Positions 19,334 through 26,381 of a stretch of DNA of 64,000 nt are shown here, one piece after another; within the stretch, counting starts at the first letter, position 1; each line of letters begins with the position of its first letter. The position numbers and the translations under genes are program-made. This DNA comes from Chryseobacterium arthrosphaerae (GTDB taxonomy: Bacteria; Bacteroidota; Bacteroidia; Flavobacteriales; Weeksellaceae): positions 3,038,001 through 3,102,000 of the forward strand of contig NZ_MAYG01000001.1 in assembly GCF_001684965.1 (NCBI RefSeq). The letters run 5' to 3'. A model generated the notes under the pieces. The model saw nothing but the letters and a program-made list of their open reading frames with translations, was not told where the DNA came from and ran no database searches.

Positions 19334-19445
19334 GCCCCGCTACCGCACGATTGTATCGTGTGGTTTCGCTTTCAGATTATATCATCAGAATGTTTAATTT
19401 ATAATATTATAACCACACGAAAGGATTCGTGCGGTAGCAGGGGGC
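19334..19445 (+). repeat. Palindromic element, copy 2
   Basis: 112 bp, left end GCCCCGCTACCGCACGA, right end TCGTGCGGTAGCAGGGGGC. Both inner hairpins are intact: CACGAT-TGT-ATCGTG and CACGAA-AGGA-TTCGTG. It starts 22 bp after the stop of the propeller gene. A terminator remnant and the conserved leader with TATATTTG (19467-19474) follow on the right. Confidence 0.9.
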
Positions 19446-19491
19446 TTTTGTAGATCGGTTTTTTATTATATTTGACGAATAACTATGACCC

Positions 19492-20400
19492 ATGAAAATA
19501 TCCAATATGAAAACTAACTTTATTCCTGAATTAATTATTTGGTTTTCATTAATTGCTTTCCCGGAAACGGCACCTGCACAATCCACCGACTTTACCATTC
19601 GGGATGTAAAATTTGAAAGTCAGAATATCACTCTTGCAGGCTCCATTTTAGAACCTAAAAAACTATCGGCGGCAGTTGTCATTGTTCACGGCTCAGATCC
19701 GGTAAAAAGAGAAATGGAATTCGCCAAACGTCTTGCTAAAGAAGGCATTGCTGTATTCACCTATGACAAACGTGGAGTTGGAGAATCAGGCGGTGTATAT
19801 GTAGGACCATCTGTTGGCACCAATAATATTGACACAACCAATCTTAATCTATTAGCTCATGATGCCAATTCAGCAGTGCAAACATTCAGAACCTATTTAA
19901 AAGATAAAAAAATACCTATTGGATTAGTTGGCTTCAGTCAGGCAGGGTGGATCATCCCAATGGCGGCAAGCAAAAATCCGCAAATTGACTTTATGGTTTT
20001 ATTTAGCGGACCCACCATTACCACTCTGGAACAACTCCGGTTTCAGTTTTATACTAATGGAAACCATAATTTTTGGGAAAATCATACAGAAGCAGATGCC
20101 ATTGATCATACGCTAAATGATCCCGACAAATATCAATTTGCAGCAACTGACCCCAAGACCTATCTGAGTACGCTTTCAATTCCCGGGCTTTGGCTTTTTG
20201 GTGAAAAAGACATACAGATCCCGGTAAAGTTATGTATAGAACAATTACATACGCTTAAAGCGAAGGGCAAACCTTTCGAATACATTTCTTTTCCCAAACT
20301 GGGGCACAATACTTCTTCCAGTAACGATACAGCTCCCGTTGATATTGCGATCCAATGGATCAAGCAGAAAGCTTCCAATAGTAAAAACCCTAAATCCTAA
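19492..20400 (+). CDS. Secreted alpha/beta hydrolase
   Basis: 302 residues with an N-terminal hydrophobic segment ending in APAQ. Typical serine-hydrolase fold: strand-turn VVIVHGSDPV, nucleophile elbow GFSQAG (Ser), FTYDKRGVGESGG, acid in LFGEKDIQIP and catalytic His in PKLGHNTS. This resembles the BAAT/dienelactone-hydrolase-like group of exported esterases or peptidases. Start at 19492 follows the conserved array leader; ATG 19507 (MKTNF) may be the true start of the signal peptide. Located between elements 2 and 3; GC is higher than in the neighbouring propeller gene, suggesting a separate origin. Confidence 0.88.
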   Translation: MKISNMKTNFIPELIIWFSLIAFPETAPAQSTDFTIRDVKFESQNITLAGSILEPKKLSAAVVIVHGSDPVKREMEFAKRLAKEGIAVFTYDKRGVGESGGVYVGPSVGTNNIDTTNLNLLAHDANSAVQTFRTYLKDKKIPIGLVGFSQAGWIIPMAASKNPQIDFMVLFSGPTITTLEQLRFQFYTNGNHNFWENHTEADAIDHTLNDPDKYQFAATDPKTYLSTLSIPGLWLFGEKDIQIPVKLCIEQLHTLKAKGKPFEYISFPKLGHNTSSSNDTAPVDIAIQWIKQKASNSKNPKS

Positions 20401-20407
20401 ATAAAGC

Positions 20408-20461
20408 ATGTATGAATATACTTAAACAGGTATCATTGACCCAAACTAAGGTAACAAGAGT
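20408..20461 (+). pseudogene. groEL 3'-end fragment A
   Basis: AGGTATCATTGACCC, then CTAAGGTAACAAGAG, matches groEL bases 16738-16790 with a few changes and an extra base that breaks the frame. The match stops where palindromic element 3 begins, so this groEL piece is upstream in the gene relative to fragments B, C and D. Confidence 0.85.
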
Positions 20462-20570
20462 CTCCTGCTACCGTACGATTGTATCGTATGGTTTCGCTTT
20501 TAGGTTATATCATCAGAATGTTTAATTTATAATATTACAACCACACGAAAGGATTCGTGCGGTAGCGAGA
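20461..20570 (+). repeat. Palindromic element, copy 3
   Basis: 110 bp, the most diverged at its ends: TCTCCTGCTACCGTACGA and TCGTGCGGTAGCGAGA. The outer TCTC/GAGA replaces CCCC/GGGG of other copies while keeping pairing, and the left hairpin reads TACGAT-TGT-ATCGTA, a paired change of both arms relative to CACGAT-TGT-ATCGTG. Confidence 0.88.
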
Positions 20571-20573
20571 AAT

Positions 20574-20597
20574 ATCAAGCAGCTGATTCAGAAATAA
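20574..20597 (+). pseudogene. Gene-end fragment (IKQLIQK stop)
   Basis: Directly after element 3 a short frame reads IKQLIQK and stops. It resembles the longer tail after element 5 (ending LEQVIQK stop); the two share GATTCAGAAATAAAA. Probably the 3' end of a helical gene whose intact copy is elsewhere in the genome. Confidence 0.4.
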
Positions 20598-20620
20598 AAA
20601 ACAAAACTAATACCCCCTCC

Positions 20621-21070
20621 ATGAAACTCTATACTTTCATAGCAGTACTATTCTTGCTATCTTTCAGTTGTACAAAAAAAGACCAATACAGTGTAGGCCA
20701 GGAATGGAATTACAAAACCCGCCCTACGGAAAAAAGCTCAATTCTTAAAATCTTAAAGATCGAAGAATATCCTGAAACCGGAAAAGTGATTCATATTTCC
20801 ATCAGTGGTTTGAAAATTAAAAACCCTGCCAGTCCTACAGGTTATGCAGAAAACCTTAGCCATATTCCTATATCAGAAGAAGCTTTAAACAAAAGCGTCA
20901 CCAATCTTAAAAGTGAGACCGACAAAAAGCCTGATTCCCTTGAAATGGACGGATATTCTTACTGGAAAAGAGAATTCGATAAAGGAGATGCCGGGATATT
21001 CACCATCCCCGTTTCTGAGATTATAAGCTCCATGGAAAAATCTATTGTTGCAGGAGACTATACCAAATAA
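20621..21070 (+). CDS. Lipoprotein of unknown function
   Basis: 149 residues with a lipobox (LLSFSC, Cys17) after a short signal sequence, so lipid-anchored. The body begins YSVGQEWNYKTRPTEK, a beta-strand pattern seen in small exported proteins that are paired with TPR or other lipoproteins; no catalytic motif seen. The gene ends only 3 bp before element 4. Together with its flanks this is the shortest unit of the array (about 0.6 kb). Function unknown. Confidence 0.75.
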   Translation: MKLYTFIAVLFLLSFSCTKKDQYSVGQEWNYKTRPTEKSSILKILKIEEYPETGKVIHISISGLKIKNPASPTGYAENLSHIPISEEALNKSVTNLKSETDKKPDSLEMDGYSYWKREFDKGDAGIFTIPVSEIISSMEKSIVAGDYTK

Positions 21071-21073
21071 AAA

Positions 21074-21182
21074 CCCCGCTACTGCACGATTATATCATGT
21101 GGCTCTCGCTTTCAGATTATATCATCAGAATATTTAATTTATAATATTATAACCACACGAAAGAATTCGTGCGGTAGCGGGG
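21074..21182 (+). repeat. Palindromic element, copy 4
   Basis: 109 bp, CCCCGCTACTGCACGA to TCGTGCGGTAGCGGGG. The left hairpin is CACGAT-TAT-ATCATG (one mismatch), the right one CACGAA-AGAA-TTCGTG. Its right flank (AAAAATCTCTCAACC...) is the same as the right flank of copy 8, showing that flank and element were duplicated together. Confidence 0.9.
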
Positions 21183-21402
21183 AGAAAAAATCTCTCAACC
21201 TTCTACAAGAAAATAAATCAACCCGAAAAAACCTCTTAAACTTTTCCTATTTTTGAAAAAAGATTTTTTATTAAAAGACAATCTATGAATTGCTGATATC
21301 AAGCAATGAAAACTCAACACCCATGAAAACAAAATTATTTCTCCTCTCACTTTTCGGCGCATTGCTGGCTCATGCACAGAGCCTTCATTTTCAAAAACTC
21401 GC
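21183..21402 (+). pseudogene. Truncated copy of the kelch gene 5' end
   Basis: About 220 bp nearly identical to 24570-24789, the promoter and first 27 codons of the kelch protein gene. ATG at 21323 starts the same signal peptide (MKTKLFLLSLFGALLAHAQ); after QKLA the frame runs into element 5 and stops there. A decayed duplicate, not a functional gene. Confidence 0.9.
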
Positions 21403-21527
21403 CCCCCCTGCTACCGCACGATTGTATCGTGTGGTTTTCGCTTTTAGGTTATATCATCAGAATGTTTAATTTATAATATTATAACCACACGAAAGGATTC
21501 GTGCGGTAGCAGGGGGTAGCGGGGGGC
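21403..21527 (+). repeat. Palindromic element, copy 5
   Basis: Main element 21403-21516 with ends CCCCCCTGCTACCGCACGA and TCGTGCGGTAGCAGGGGG; the T-A pair in CTGCTACC/GGTAGCAG replaces the C-G pair of copy 1, again keeping the stem. An extra partial end (TAGCGGGGGG) follows to 21526, as if the terminal piece had been added twice. Confidence 0.88.
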
Positions 21528-21595
21528 TGTACGAAAGAATGCTGAAAGAAAAAGATGAAATGATGGCCAGACTGGAGCAGGTGATTCAGAAATAA
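21527..21595 (+). pseudogene. Gene-end fragment, coiled-coil tail
   Basis: Immediately after element 5 an open frame reads LYERMLKEKDEMMARLEQ then VIQK and stops. This is the kind of C-terminal coiled coil seen on XRE-type DNA-binding proteins of this group. With no start or upstream domain it can only be a captured 3' end. Confidence 0.55.
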
Positions 21596-21620
21596 AACTG
21601 TCATTTTATTACAAACAATA

Positions 21621-21660
21621 TTGCGGGAAACAAAACAGGATGCTGTTTTGTTTCCCGCAA
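21621..21660. terminator. Perfect 18-bp hairpin terminator
   Basis: TTGCGGGAAACAAAACAG / CTGTTTTGTTTCCCGCAA with a 4-nt loop (GATG), the longest perfect stem in the window outside the palindromic elements. It follows the gene-end fragment and is likely the original terminator of that captured gene. Confidence 0.7.
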
Positions 21661-21670
21661 CTTGTTTAAG

Positions 21671-21796
21671 ACTTCCTGAGAGCTCTAGAGGTTACAAACA
21701 AGGCTGTTTTTAACTTCCGGAGACCTCGTTTGGTAACAAACACATACGTTTGTGACTTCCGGAGGACTCGCATTGATGAAAAACAGAGTTGTATTC
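21671..21796 (+). repeat. Three 42-bp imperfect direct repeats
   Basis: Units start at 21671, 21713 and 21755 with ACTTCCTGAG, ACTTCCGGAG and ACTTCCGGAG, and carry GGTTACAAACA or GGTAACAAACA in the middle. The period is exactly 42 bp over three units. No coding frame is evident. Confidence 0.65.
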
Positions 21797-21820
21797 ATTC
21801 TGATTTCAAAATCATCTGTG

Positions 21821-21828
21821 TATATTTG
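21821..21828 (+). promoter_or_regulatory. Candidate -7 box (TATATTTG)
   Basis: Exact TAnnTTTG match 7 bp before the ATG at 21835. If used, the transcript of the lipoprotein gene would have almost no leader. Confidence 0.4.
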
Positions 21829-21834
21829 AATACC

Positions 21835-22422
21835 ATGAAAAATTTCACACCACTATTATTTTGTCTTGTACTTCTGCTTTCCTGTAGTAAGAAAGATAAT
21901 GATCCTAACAATGAAAAACCTAAACCTGTTCTGATAAAAATAGGATACTACCCTACATTTCATCTTCCTGCTGAAACGATCTTAAACTTCAATGAAAAAT
22001 ATTTGATTTTTTACAGTCCCGTTTCTTATACCCCTCCACCACCATTGCCTCCATTACAAGAGAATGGAGAAAAATGGAGTACAGAAGAAAAGATGCAACA
22101 TTTGGAATATCTTAATGAAAGGCCGGAACTACAACCTTTTAAAATGACCCTGTCACAAAATGATATCAACCGAATTCAGCGAATATCAGGTTCCTTCATA
22201 TCAGAAGATTTTAATGATAAGGATGTAAAGCCTCCAATGGATGGGATGTCAACCAACATTATTATTTTATATTCCAATGGAAAACTAATTCAGATCAATC
22301 CTATGAATGCTCCAACCGAAAAACAAAGGGCACTATACACTGAAATTTTAAATCTCCTCATTGAAAAGAATACGAATAAGAATGATGCTGTTATTTTACA
22401 GAAAATAAAAGGATATCACTGA
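21835..22422 (+). CDS. Lipoprotein of unknown function, proline-rich segment
   Basis: 195 residues from ATG 21835; a longer in-frame start at 21730 lies in the tandem repeats and would bury the signal sequence. Lipobox LLLSC (Cys19) follows MKNFTPLLFCLVL. A proline-rich linker (TPPPPLPPL) is near residue 65. No family recognised; it may belong to the many small Bacteroidota lipoproteins that act as immunity or surface factors. It is in the fifth interval of the array, between elements 5 and 6. Confidence 0.75.
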   Translation: MKNFTPLLFCLVLLLSCSKKDNDPNNEKPKPVLIKIGYYPTFHLPAETILNFNEKYLIFYSPVSYTPPPPLPPLQENGEKWSTEEKMQHLEYLNERPELQPFKMTLSQNDINRIQRISGSFISEDFNDKDVKPPMDGMSTNIIILYSNGKLIQINPMNAPTEKQRALYTEILNLLIEKNTNKNDAVILQKIKGYH

Positions 22423-22479
22423 TAGCAAAAAATGGTTTATTTTGTTCTGTGTCTCCTCTAATTAAAACCCAAAAACTAA

Positions 22480-22706
22480 ATGGAAAAACCTGATATCATT
22501 AATCTAACCTTCAACAATACAGAATACAGCATTGAAATTATAGGAAATGCTGACAAAATAGACGGCTTTTACTATTACACCTTTAAATTTGATGATAATC
22601 ACTTTATCACCATTTCAAAATATGATGACGAAAAATGCAGATCGTAAGTATGTCAAAAAATTCTATTGCTGAAAAATTAGGGAAAATAATTGACCAGATG
22701 CCATAG
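22480..22706 (+). pseudogene. Small hypothetical gene with frameshift
   Basis: ATG 22480 opens a 55-residue frame (start MEKPDIINLTFNNTEYSIE) that stops at 22647. From about 22632 a second frame continues as MQIVSMSKNSIAEKLGKIID and ends at 22706. Together they read as one protein of about 75 residues with a single frameshift near 22630. Alternatively the 55-residue form is complete. Its stop is 12 bp before element 6. Confidence 0.5.
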
Positions 22707-22717
22707 CTTCCCACTAC

Positions 22718-22823
22718 CTCGCTACCGCACGATTCTATCGTGTGGCTCTCGCTTTCAGATTATATCATTACAATGTTTAATTTATAATATTAACCACACG
22801 AAAGGATTCGTGCGGTAGCGGAG
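22718..22823 (+). repeat. Palindromic element, copy 6
   Basis: About 106 bp, left end CTCGCTACCGCACGA, right end TCGTGCGGTAGCGGAG. Left hairpin CACGAT-TCT-ATCGTG, right hairpin CACGAA-AGGA-TTCGTG. On its right it joins groEL sequence at the equivalent of base 16838. Confidence 0.9.
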
Positions 22824-22952
22824 AATGTGTTATCACTGAAGTGAAAAAAACGAACCAGCTATGCCAATGGGTGGTGGAATGCCAGGAATAATGTAACAGC
22901 GTGTCGCTGAAATAAATTAATATATAAACCGCTCTACTTTTGTGGAGCGGTT
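22824..22952 (+). pseudogene. groEL 3'-end fragment D with terminator
   Basis: Copy of groEL 16838-16966: AATGTGTTATCACTGAAGTG, then the codons for the MPMGGGMPG tail, the stop region and the terminator (stem ACCGCTCTAC / GTGGAGCGGT, loop TTTT). One small deletion or insertion near 22846 breaks the frame. The longest groEL remnant in the array. Confidence 0.9.
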
Positions 22953-22957
22953 TTTAT

Positions 22958-22980
22958 TATATTTGATGAATAACTATGAG
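22958..22980 (+). promoter_or_regulatory. Conserved array leader, third copy
   Basis: TATATTTG (22958-22965) followed by ATGAATAACTATGAG and, as in the other two copies, CCATGAAAA, just after the copied groEL terminator. It precedes the gene at 23002. Confidence 0.55.
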
Positions 22981-23001
22981 CCATGAAAAATAATTAATAT
23001 C

Positions 23002-23610
23002 ATGAAAAAAATACCGTTTATTTTACTTTTCTTCTTTACAAGTATTTTTGTTTTTTCGCAGCAAAATGAAAAAGAAGGATTTATTTCAATTCCCAAAATC
23101 AATGATATTAAAGATTTAGTAAAAAAGATAAAGCCTAATACTGAGTATAAAATTTGGGCGTTGGTACATTATGATTTTAAAACCAACAATATACTGTATC
23201 AAAAAGGAAATAGAAAGATAAATCCTGAGCGTACAGAAAGTGACTCCTATGGTTTTTTTCCTTGTCTTCCTGGAGGTTGCTATTCTTATTTTTATGCAAT
23301 CAATAAAAATAATAAACCCGAATATATTACCCATGAAAAAGAACTGTATCATTTTCTTGGCGAAATAAATAACATTGAAGAAGCCATGTTTATTGCTATG
23401 TTATATGGTTATGTAATGGATGAGGATTATAAAAACGGAAACATCTACAAAGAATCTAAAGACGAGTTTGTTTTATACTTAGCTAAAATCTCAACATCAC
23501 CTTCATTGAAAAAGGAAGGCTTTATGATTACAATTAAAAAAAATGGTGAATTAACCGCAAAATCGGACGGAATATATGATTATAATCCTAATGTAAGAAT
23601 TGATATATAA
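23002..23610 (+). CDS. Secreted protein of unknown function
   Basis: 202 residues with a signal peptide (MKKIPFILLFFFTSIFVFSQ). The centre has CLPGGCYSYFY, two close cysteines flanked by glycines, possibly a disulfide hairpin, and the C-terminus ends YDYNPNVRIDI. No family recognised. Very AT-rich codons compared with groEL. Its stop lies 11 bp before element 7, again the 'gene then element' order of the array. Confidence 0.7.
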   Translation: MKKIPFILLFFFTSIFVFSQQNEKEGFISIPKINDIKDLVKKIKPNTEYKIWALVHYDFKTNNILYQKGNRKINPERTESDSYGFFPCLPGGCYSYFYAINKNNKPEYITHEKELYHFLGEINNIEEAMFIAMLYGYVMDEDYKNGNIYKESKDEFVLYLAKISTSPSLKKEGFMITIKKNGELTAKSDGIYDYNPNVRIDI

Positions 23611-23621
23611 AAAAATATGTA

Positions 23622-23750
23622 CCCGCTACCGCACGATTGTATCGTGTTGCTCTCGCTTTTAGGTTATATCATCAGAATTTTTAATTTATAATATTATAAC
23701 CACACGAAGGATTCGTGCGGTAGCAGGGGGGATTCCTGCAGTAGCGGGGC
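23622..23750 (+). repeat. Palindromic element, copy 7, with extra end
   Basis: Main element 23622-23730 (CCCGCTACCGCACGA to TCGTGCGGTAGCAGGGGG), right hairpin CACGAA-GGA-TTCGTG. A second partial end, CTGCAGTAGCGGGG, follows at about 23736-23749, comparable to the extra end after copy 5. Confidence 0.88.
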
Positions 23751-23823
23751 ATAATAAGTAAATTTGGATTTTATCGTCAATCTGCCGCCACAACATTATA
23801 GACAAAACTTTAATAAGAAGTGA

Positions 23824-24432
23824 ATGACAAAAAAAATAGCAATTTTGGTAATAATCTGGTTAGTCTTTACTTTTGCAGACTACTTTTATCTACCCTATTT
23901 TATTCAACCATTTTCCTGGCTTATAGTCTGTATAGCCTTGTTAATTTTAGCAGTAAGACAATTAATAAAATTAATTAAAGAAAGGAAGAGCATAAAGACA
24001 TACGGAATAATAAACCTTTTAGTAACATTGACTTTATTTGTTCTAACATTTTACAATTTCAACAAAATACCCAATTCAATTATTGAAAAAATTGACTGGA
24101 GCATTTCTTACAATAAACGAAATCAAATAGTAAAAGATGTTTTGTCAAAAAAATTGAAACCCAACACAACAATGAATAATGGTATTTGTAAACTTTCATT
24201 TGACTTCCCAATTATTTCAAATGGCGGAAATGATATTTGGATTTATCAACATAAAACAGAAGGCACAAAAACTATCAAATTTTGGATTTCTCGTGGCTTT
24301 TTCGAAGCACCACAAACTTATTTTATATTCACAAATGATAATGAAACACAAAAGCAATATGAAGAACTAATAAAAGTAAAACCTGAATATAATTGGAAAT
24401 TAGAAAAAAATTGGTACCGGATAATGAAATAA
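23824..24432 (+). CDS. Membrane protein of unknown function
   Basis: 202 residues with three N-terminal hydrophobic segments (about 5-22, 28-46 and 60-82) and a soluble C-terminal half containing GICKLSFDFPIISNGG and FWISRGFFEAPQTYFIF. It looks like a small membrane-anchored sensor or immunity-type protein; I recognise no family. The stop codon is 2-3 bp from the groEL fragment B that leads into element 8. Confidence 0.7.
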   Translation: MTKKIAILVIIWLVFTFADYFYLPYFIQPFSWLIVCIALLILAVRQLIKLIKERKSIKTYGIINLLVTLTLFVLTFYNFNKIPNSIIEKIDWSISYNKRNQIVKDVLSKKLKPNTTMNNGICKLSFDFPIISNGGNDIWIYQHKTEGTKTIKFWISRGFFEAPQTYFIFTNDNETQKQYEELIKVKPEYNWKLEKNWYRIMK

Positions 24433-24470
24433 AAACGCAGCTTCTGTTTCCGGAACGCTTTAACAACTGC
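24431..24470 (+). pseudogene. groEL 3'-end fragment B
   Basis: AAAACGCAGCTTCTGTTTCC, then GGAACGCTTTAACAACTG, matches groEL 16797-16837 with several substitutions and a one-base deletion. It runs directly into the shortened left arm of element 8. Confidence 0.85.
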
Positions 24471-24569
24471 ATGATTGTATCATGTGGCTATGTGGCTCCT
24501 TTTAGATTATATCAGAATATTTAATTTATAATATTATAACCACACGAAAGGATTCGTGCGGTAGCGGGG
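24467..24569 (+). repeat. Palindromic element, copy 8
   Basis: Left outer arm missing beyond CTGCATGA; left hairpin CATGAT-TGT-ATCATG, a paired change in both arms relative to the consensus. A short duplicated GGCTATGTGGCT and a small deletion lie in the centre. The right arm is complete (CACGAA-AGGA-TTCGTG, GGTAGCGGGG). Confidence 0.88.
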
Positions 24570-24709
24570 ATCAAAAATCTCTCAACCTTCTACAAGAAAA
24601 TAAATCAACCCGAAAAAACCTCTTAAACTTTTCCTATTTTTGAAAAAAGATTTTTTATTAAAAGACAATCTATGAATTGCTGATATAAAGCAATTAAAAC
24701 TCAACACCC

Positions 24710-25642
24710 ATGAAAACAAAATTATTTCTCCTCTCACTTTTCGGCGCATTGCTGGCTCATGCACAGAACCTTCATTTTCAAAAACTCGCCCACATGACTG
24801 CCGGCAGAGGTGCTGCAGCAAGCGTAATAGCGAATGACAACATTTATATAAGCAATGGCTATACGGAAAAGGGAGATGACCGTTCTGTTGAAAAATATAA
24901 TATTACGGATAACCGCTGGAGTGTTTTCAATACCACCCTGACTTCCAAAAGATTTTCCAGTTCGGAAGTGTACAACAATAAGATCTATATCTTTAACGGC
25001 TTAGGGAACTGTCATCTTGAAATTTTAGATCTTGCCACCAATACCATAACGGACGGAGCTGTAAATCCTAATTATGCCGGAAGTTCCGGCTCTGCCATAC
25101 ATAATGGTAAAATATATGTGTTTGGCGGCAGCGGACTGAACGGAGCTCCTATATATTCTGATCAATTTCAGTATTACGATATTGCTTCAGATACCTGGAA
25201 CCCATTACCGGATATGCCCACCGCCAAAGAAACAAAAGGCAAAATTGTGAATAATAAGCTTTATGTGATCGGCGGTTTCAACGGTACCTCTTCCAACCTG
25301 ATAGATGTTTTTGATCTCGACACGAATCGCTGGACCCATCAGTATAAAATGCCTGTTGGGGTATCCGGCCACTCATTAGCCGTAGCCGATAGTAAGATTT
25401 TTATTGTAGGTGATTATGACAATCAATCTTTTCTGGCCTATTTTGATACGGTGACCCATCAGTTCCGTCAGATATCATCCAATATGCTTCCCCGGAGGCA
25501 CGCAGCAGCTGAAGTATATGACAATAAACTCTACATCATGGGTGGGAACACAACCTCCCTTCCCTCTTCATCTATCGGAAGTACACAAGTTGCAGATCTT
25601 AATGAATTAGCAATCAATCTGAACATACCGTTATCTCCATAG
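24710..25642 (+). CDS. Secreted kelch-repeat beta-propeller protein
   Basis: 310 residues with a signal peptide (MKTKLFLLSLFGALLAHAQ). Five or six kelch blades are visible as repeated 'NNKxYxxGG' strands with a following W: NDNIYISNGY, NNKIYIFNGLG, NGKIYVFGGSG, NNKLYVIGGFNG, DSKIFIVGDY and DNKLYIMGGN. It has no enzyme motif; such exported propellers bind ligands or carbohydrate. The promoter and the first 27 codons are duplicated at 21183-21402, so this is the parent copy. Confidence 0.9.
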   Translation: MKTKLFLLSLFGALLAHAQNLHFQKLAHMTAGRGAAASVIANDNIYISNGYTEKGDDRSVEKYNITDNRWSVFNTTLTSKRFSSSEVYNNKIYIFNGLGNCHLEILDLATNTITDGAVNPNYAGSSGSAIHNGKIYVFGGSGLNGAPIYSDQFQYYDIASDTWNPLPDMPTAKETKGKIVNNKLYVIGGFNGTSSNLIDVFDLDTNRWTHQYKMPVGVSGHSLAVADSKIFIVGDYDNQSFLAYFDTVTHQFRQISSNMLPRRHAAAEVYDNKLYIMGGNTTSLPSSSIGSTQVADLNELAINLNIPLSP

Positions 25643-25773
25643 ATTGAATCAATCCCAAAATGTTTTACTTCAGTAACAGATCGGGAAAAAATAATTGACC
25701 TGCCGTCTTAAGACAGAATTTATTTATTTGAAGACAACCTGAATAAAGCCTGGAACCATTATAAAAACAGACA

Positions 25774-26268
25774 ATGAACTTTATAAAAAAATACCTGTCA
25801 GAAAAAAAGAACATAAAAGTTATTTTAACTCTACAGATTCCTAAAGCGGATATAGACCCTTCTGAATTTAAAGACTTTACAATCGTCAATTGTTATGAAA
25901 TGCTTGAAAAATATAATTATCGTCCGTCAGCAGATCCTCGCCGGAAAAAGCTTGAATACATTTCTGAGGAGATCATTCATTCAGAAAATCATATTTTAAT
26001 CTGCAATACCGGATTAGATATTCCGGAATTTGATACCATTGCTGAAATGCTGAAGCCACACCAATTAACCATCAACAAAATTTTGATACCAAACGAATCC
26101 AAAAGGAACAAAAAATTGGCTGACGGTCAGAAAGCCTATAGAGATCACAGTCGATGGCTTCATTTTTACCCCGGAGAAATTGAGGATATTTATAAGGAAT
26201 TCGAAGCGGAAATTAAAACCTTAAAAGCAAGGTATGAAAATACCGAAACCCAAATACTGGAAATATAA
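25774..26268 (+). CDS. Cytoplasmic protein of unknown function
   Basis: 164 residues, no signal peptide, alternating beta-strands and helices: IKVILTLQIPK, HILICNTGLDIPEFDTIAEM, HQLTINKILIPN, then a charged helical end (EFEAEIKTLKARYEN). The layout suggests a small Rossmann-like or restriction-fold protein, but no catalytic motif is clear. It is single and flanked by unrelated genes. Confidence 0.65.
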   Translation: MNFIKKYLSEKKNIKVILTLQIPKADIDPSEFKDFTIVNCYEMLEKYNYRPSADPRRKKLEYISEEIIHSENHILICNTGLDIPEFDTIAEMLKPHQLTINKILIPNESKRNKKLADGQKAYRDHSRWLHFYPGEIEDIYKEFEAEIKTLKARYENTETQILEI

Positions 26269-26381
26269 AACCGTTCTGCAAACACCAGCGAAAATAATGC
26301 ATCGTTTATAGAAATGCATTGCGTACATTTGGACGTTGTGTGACATTATGATCACTATTCGCTATTAAACATTATCATGAA

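Noticed and set aside
21730..21834. Longer start of the lipoprotein gene at 21730
   Set aside because: The extra 35 codons fall in the 42-bp repeats and would bury the lipoprotein signal that begins at 21835.
17671..24569. CRISPR array
   Set aside because: The repeats are 103-125 bp long, internally palindromic and 0.3-1.7 kb apart with genes between them; there are no short regular spacers and no cas genes.
17671..24569. Canonical class 1 type integron
   Set aside because: The elements lack the paired core sites of attC and no integrase gene is in the window, so only a cassette-like layout can be claimed.
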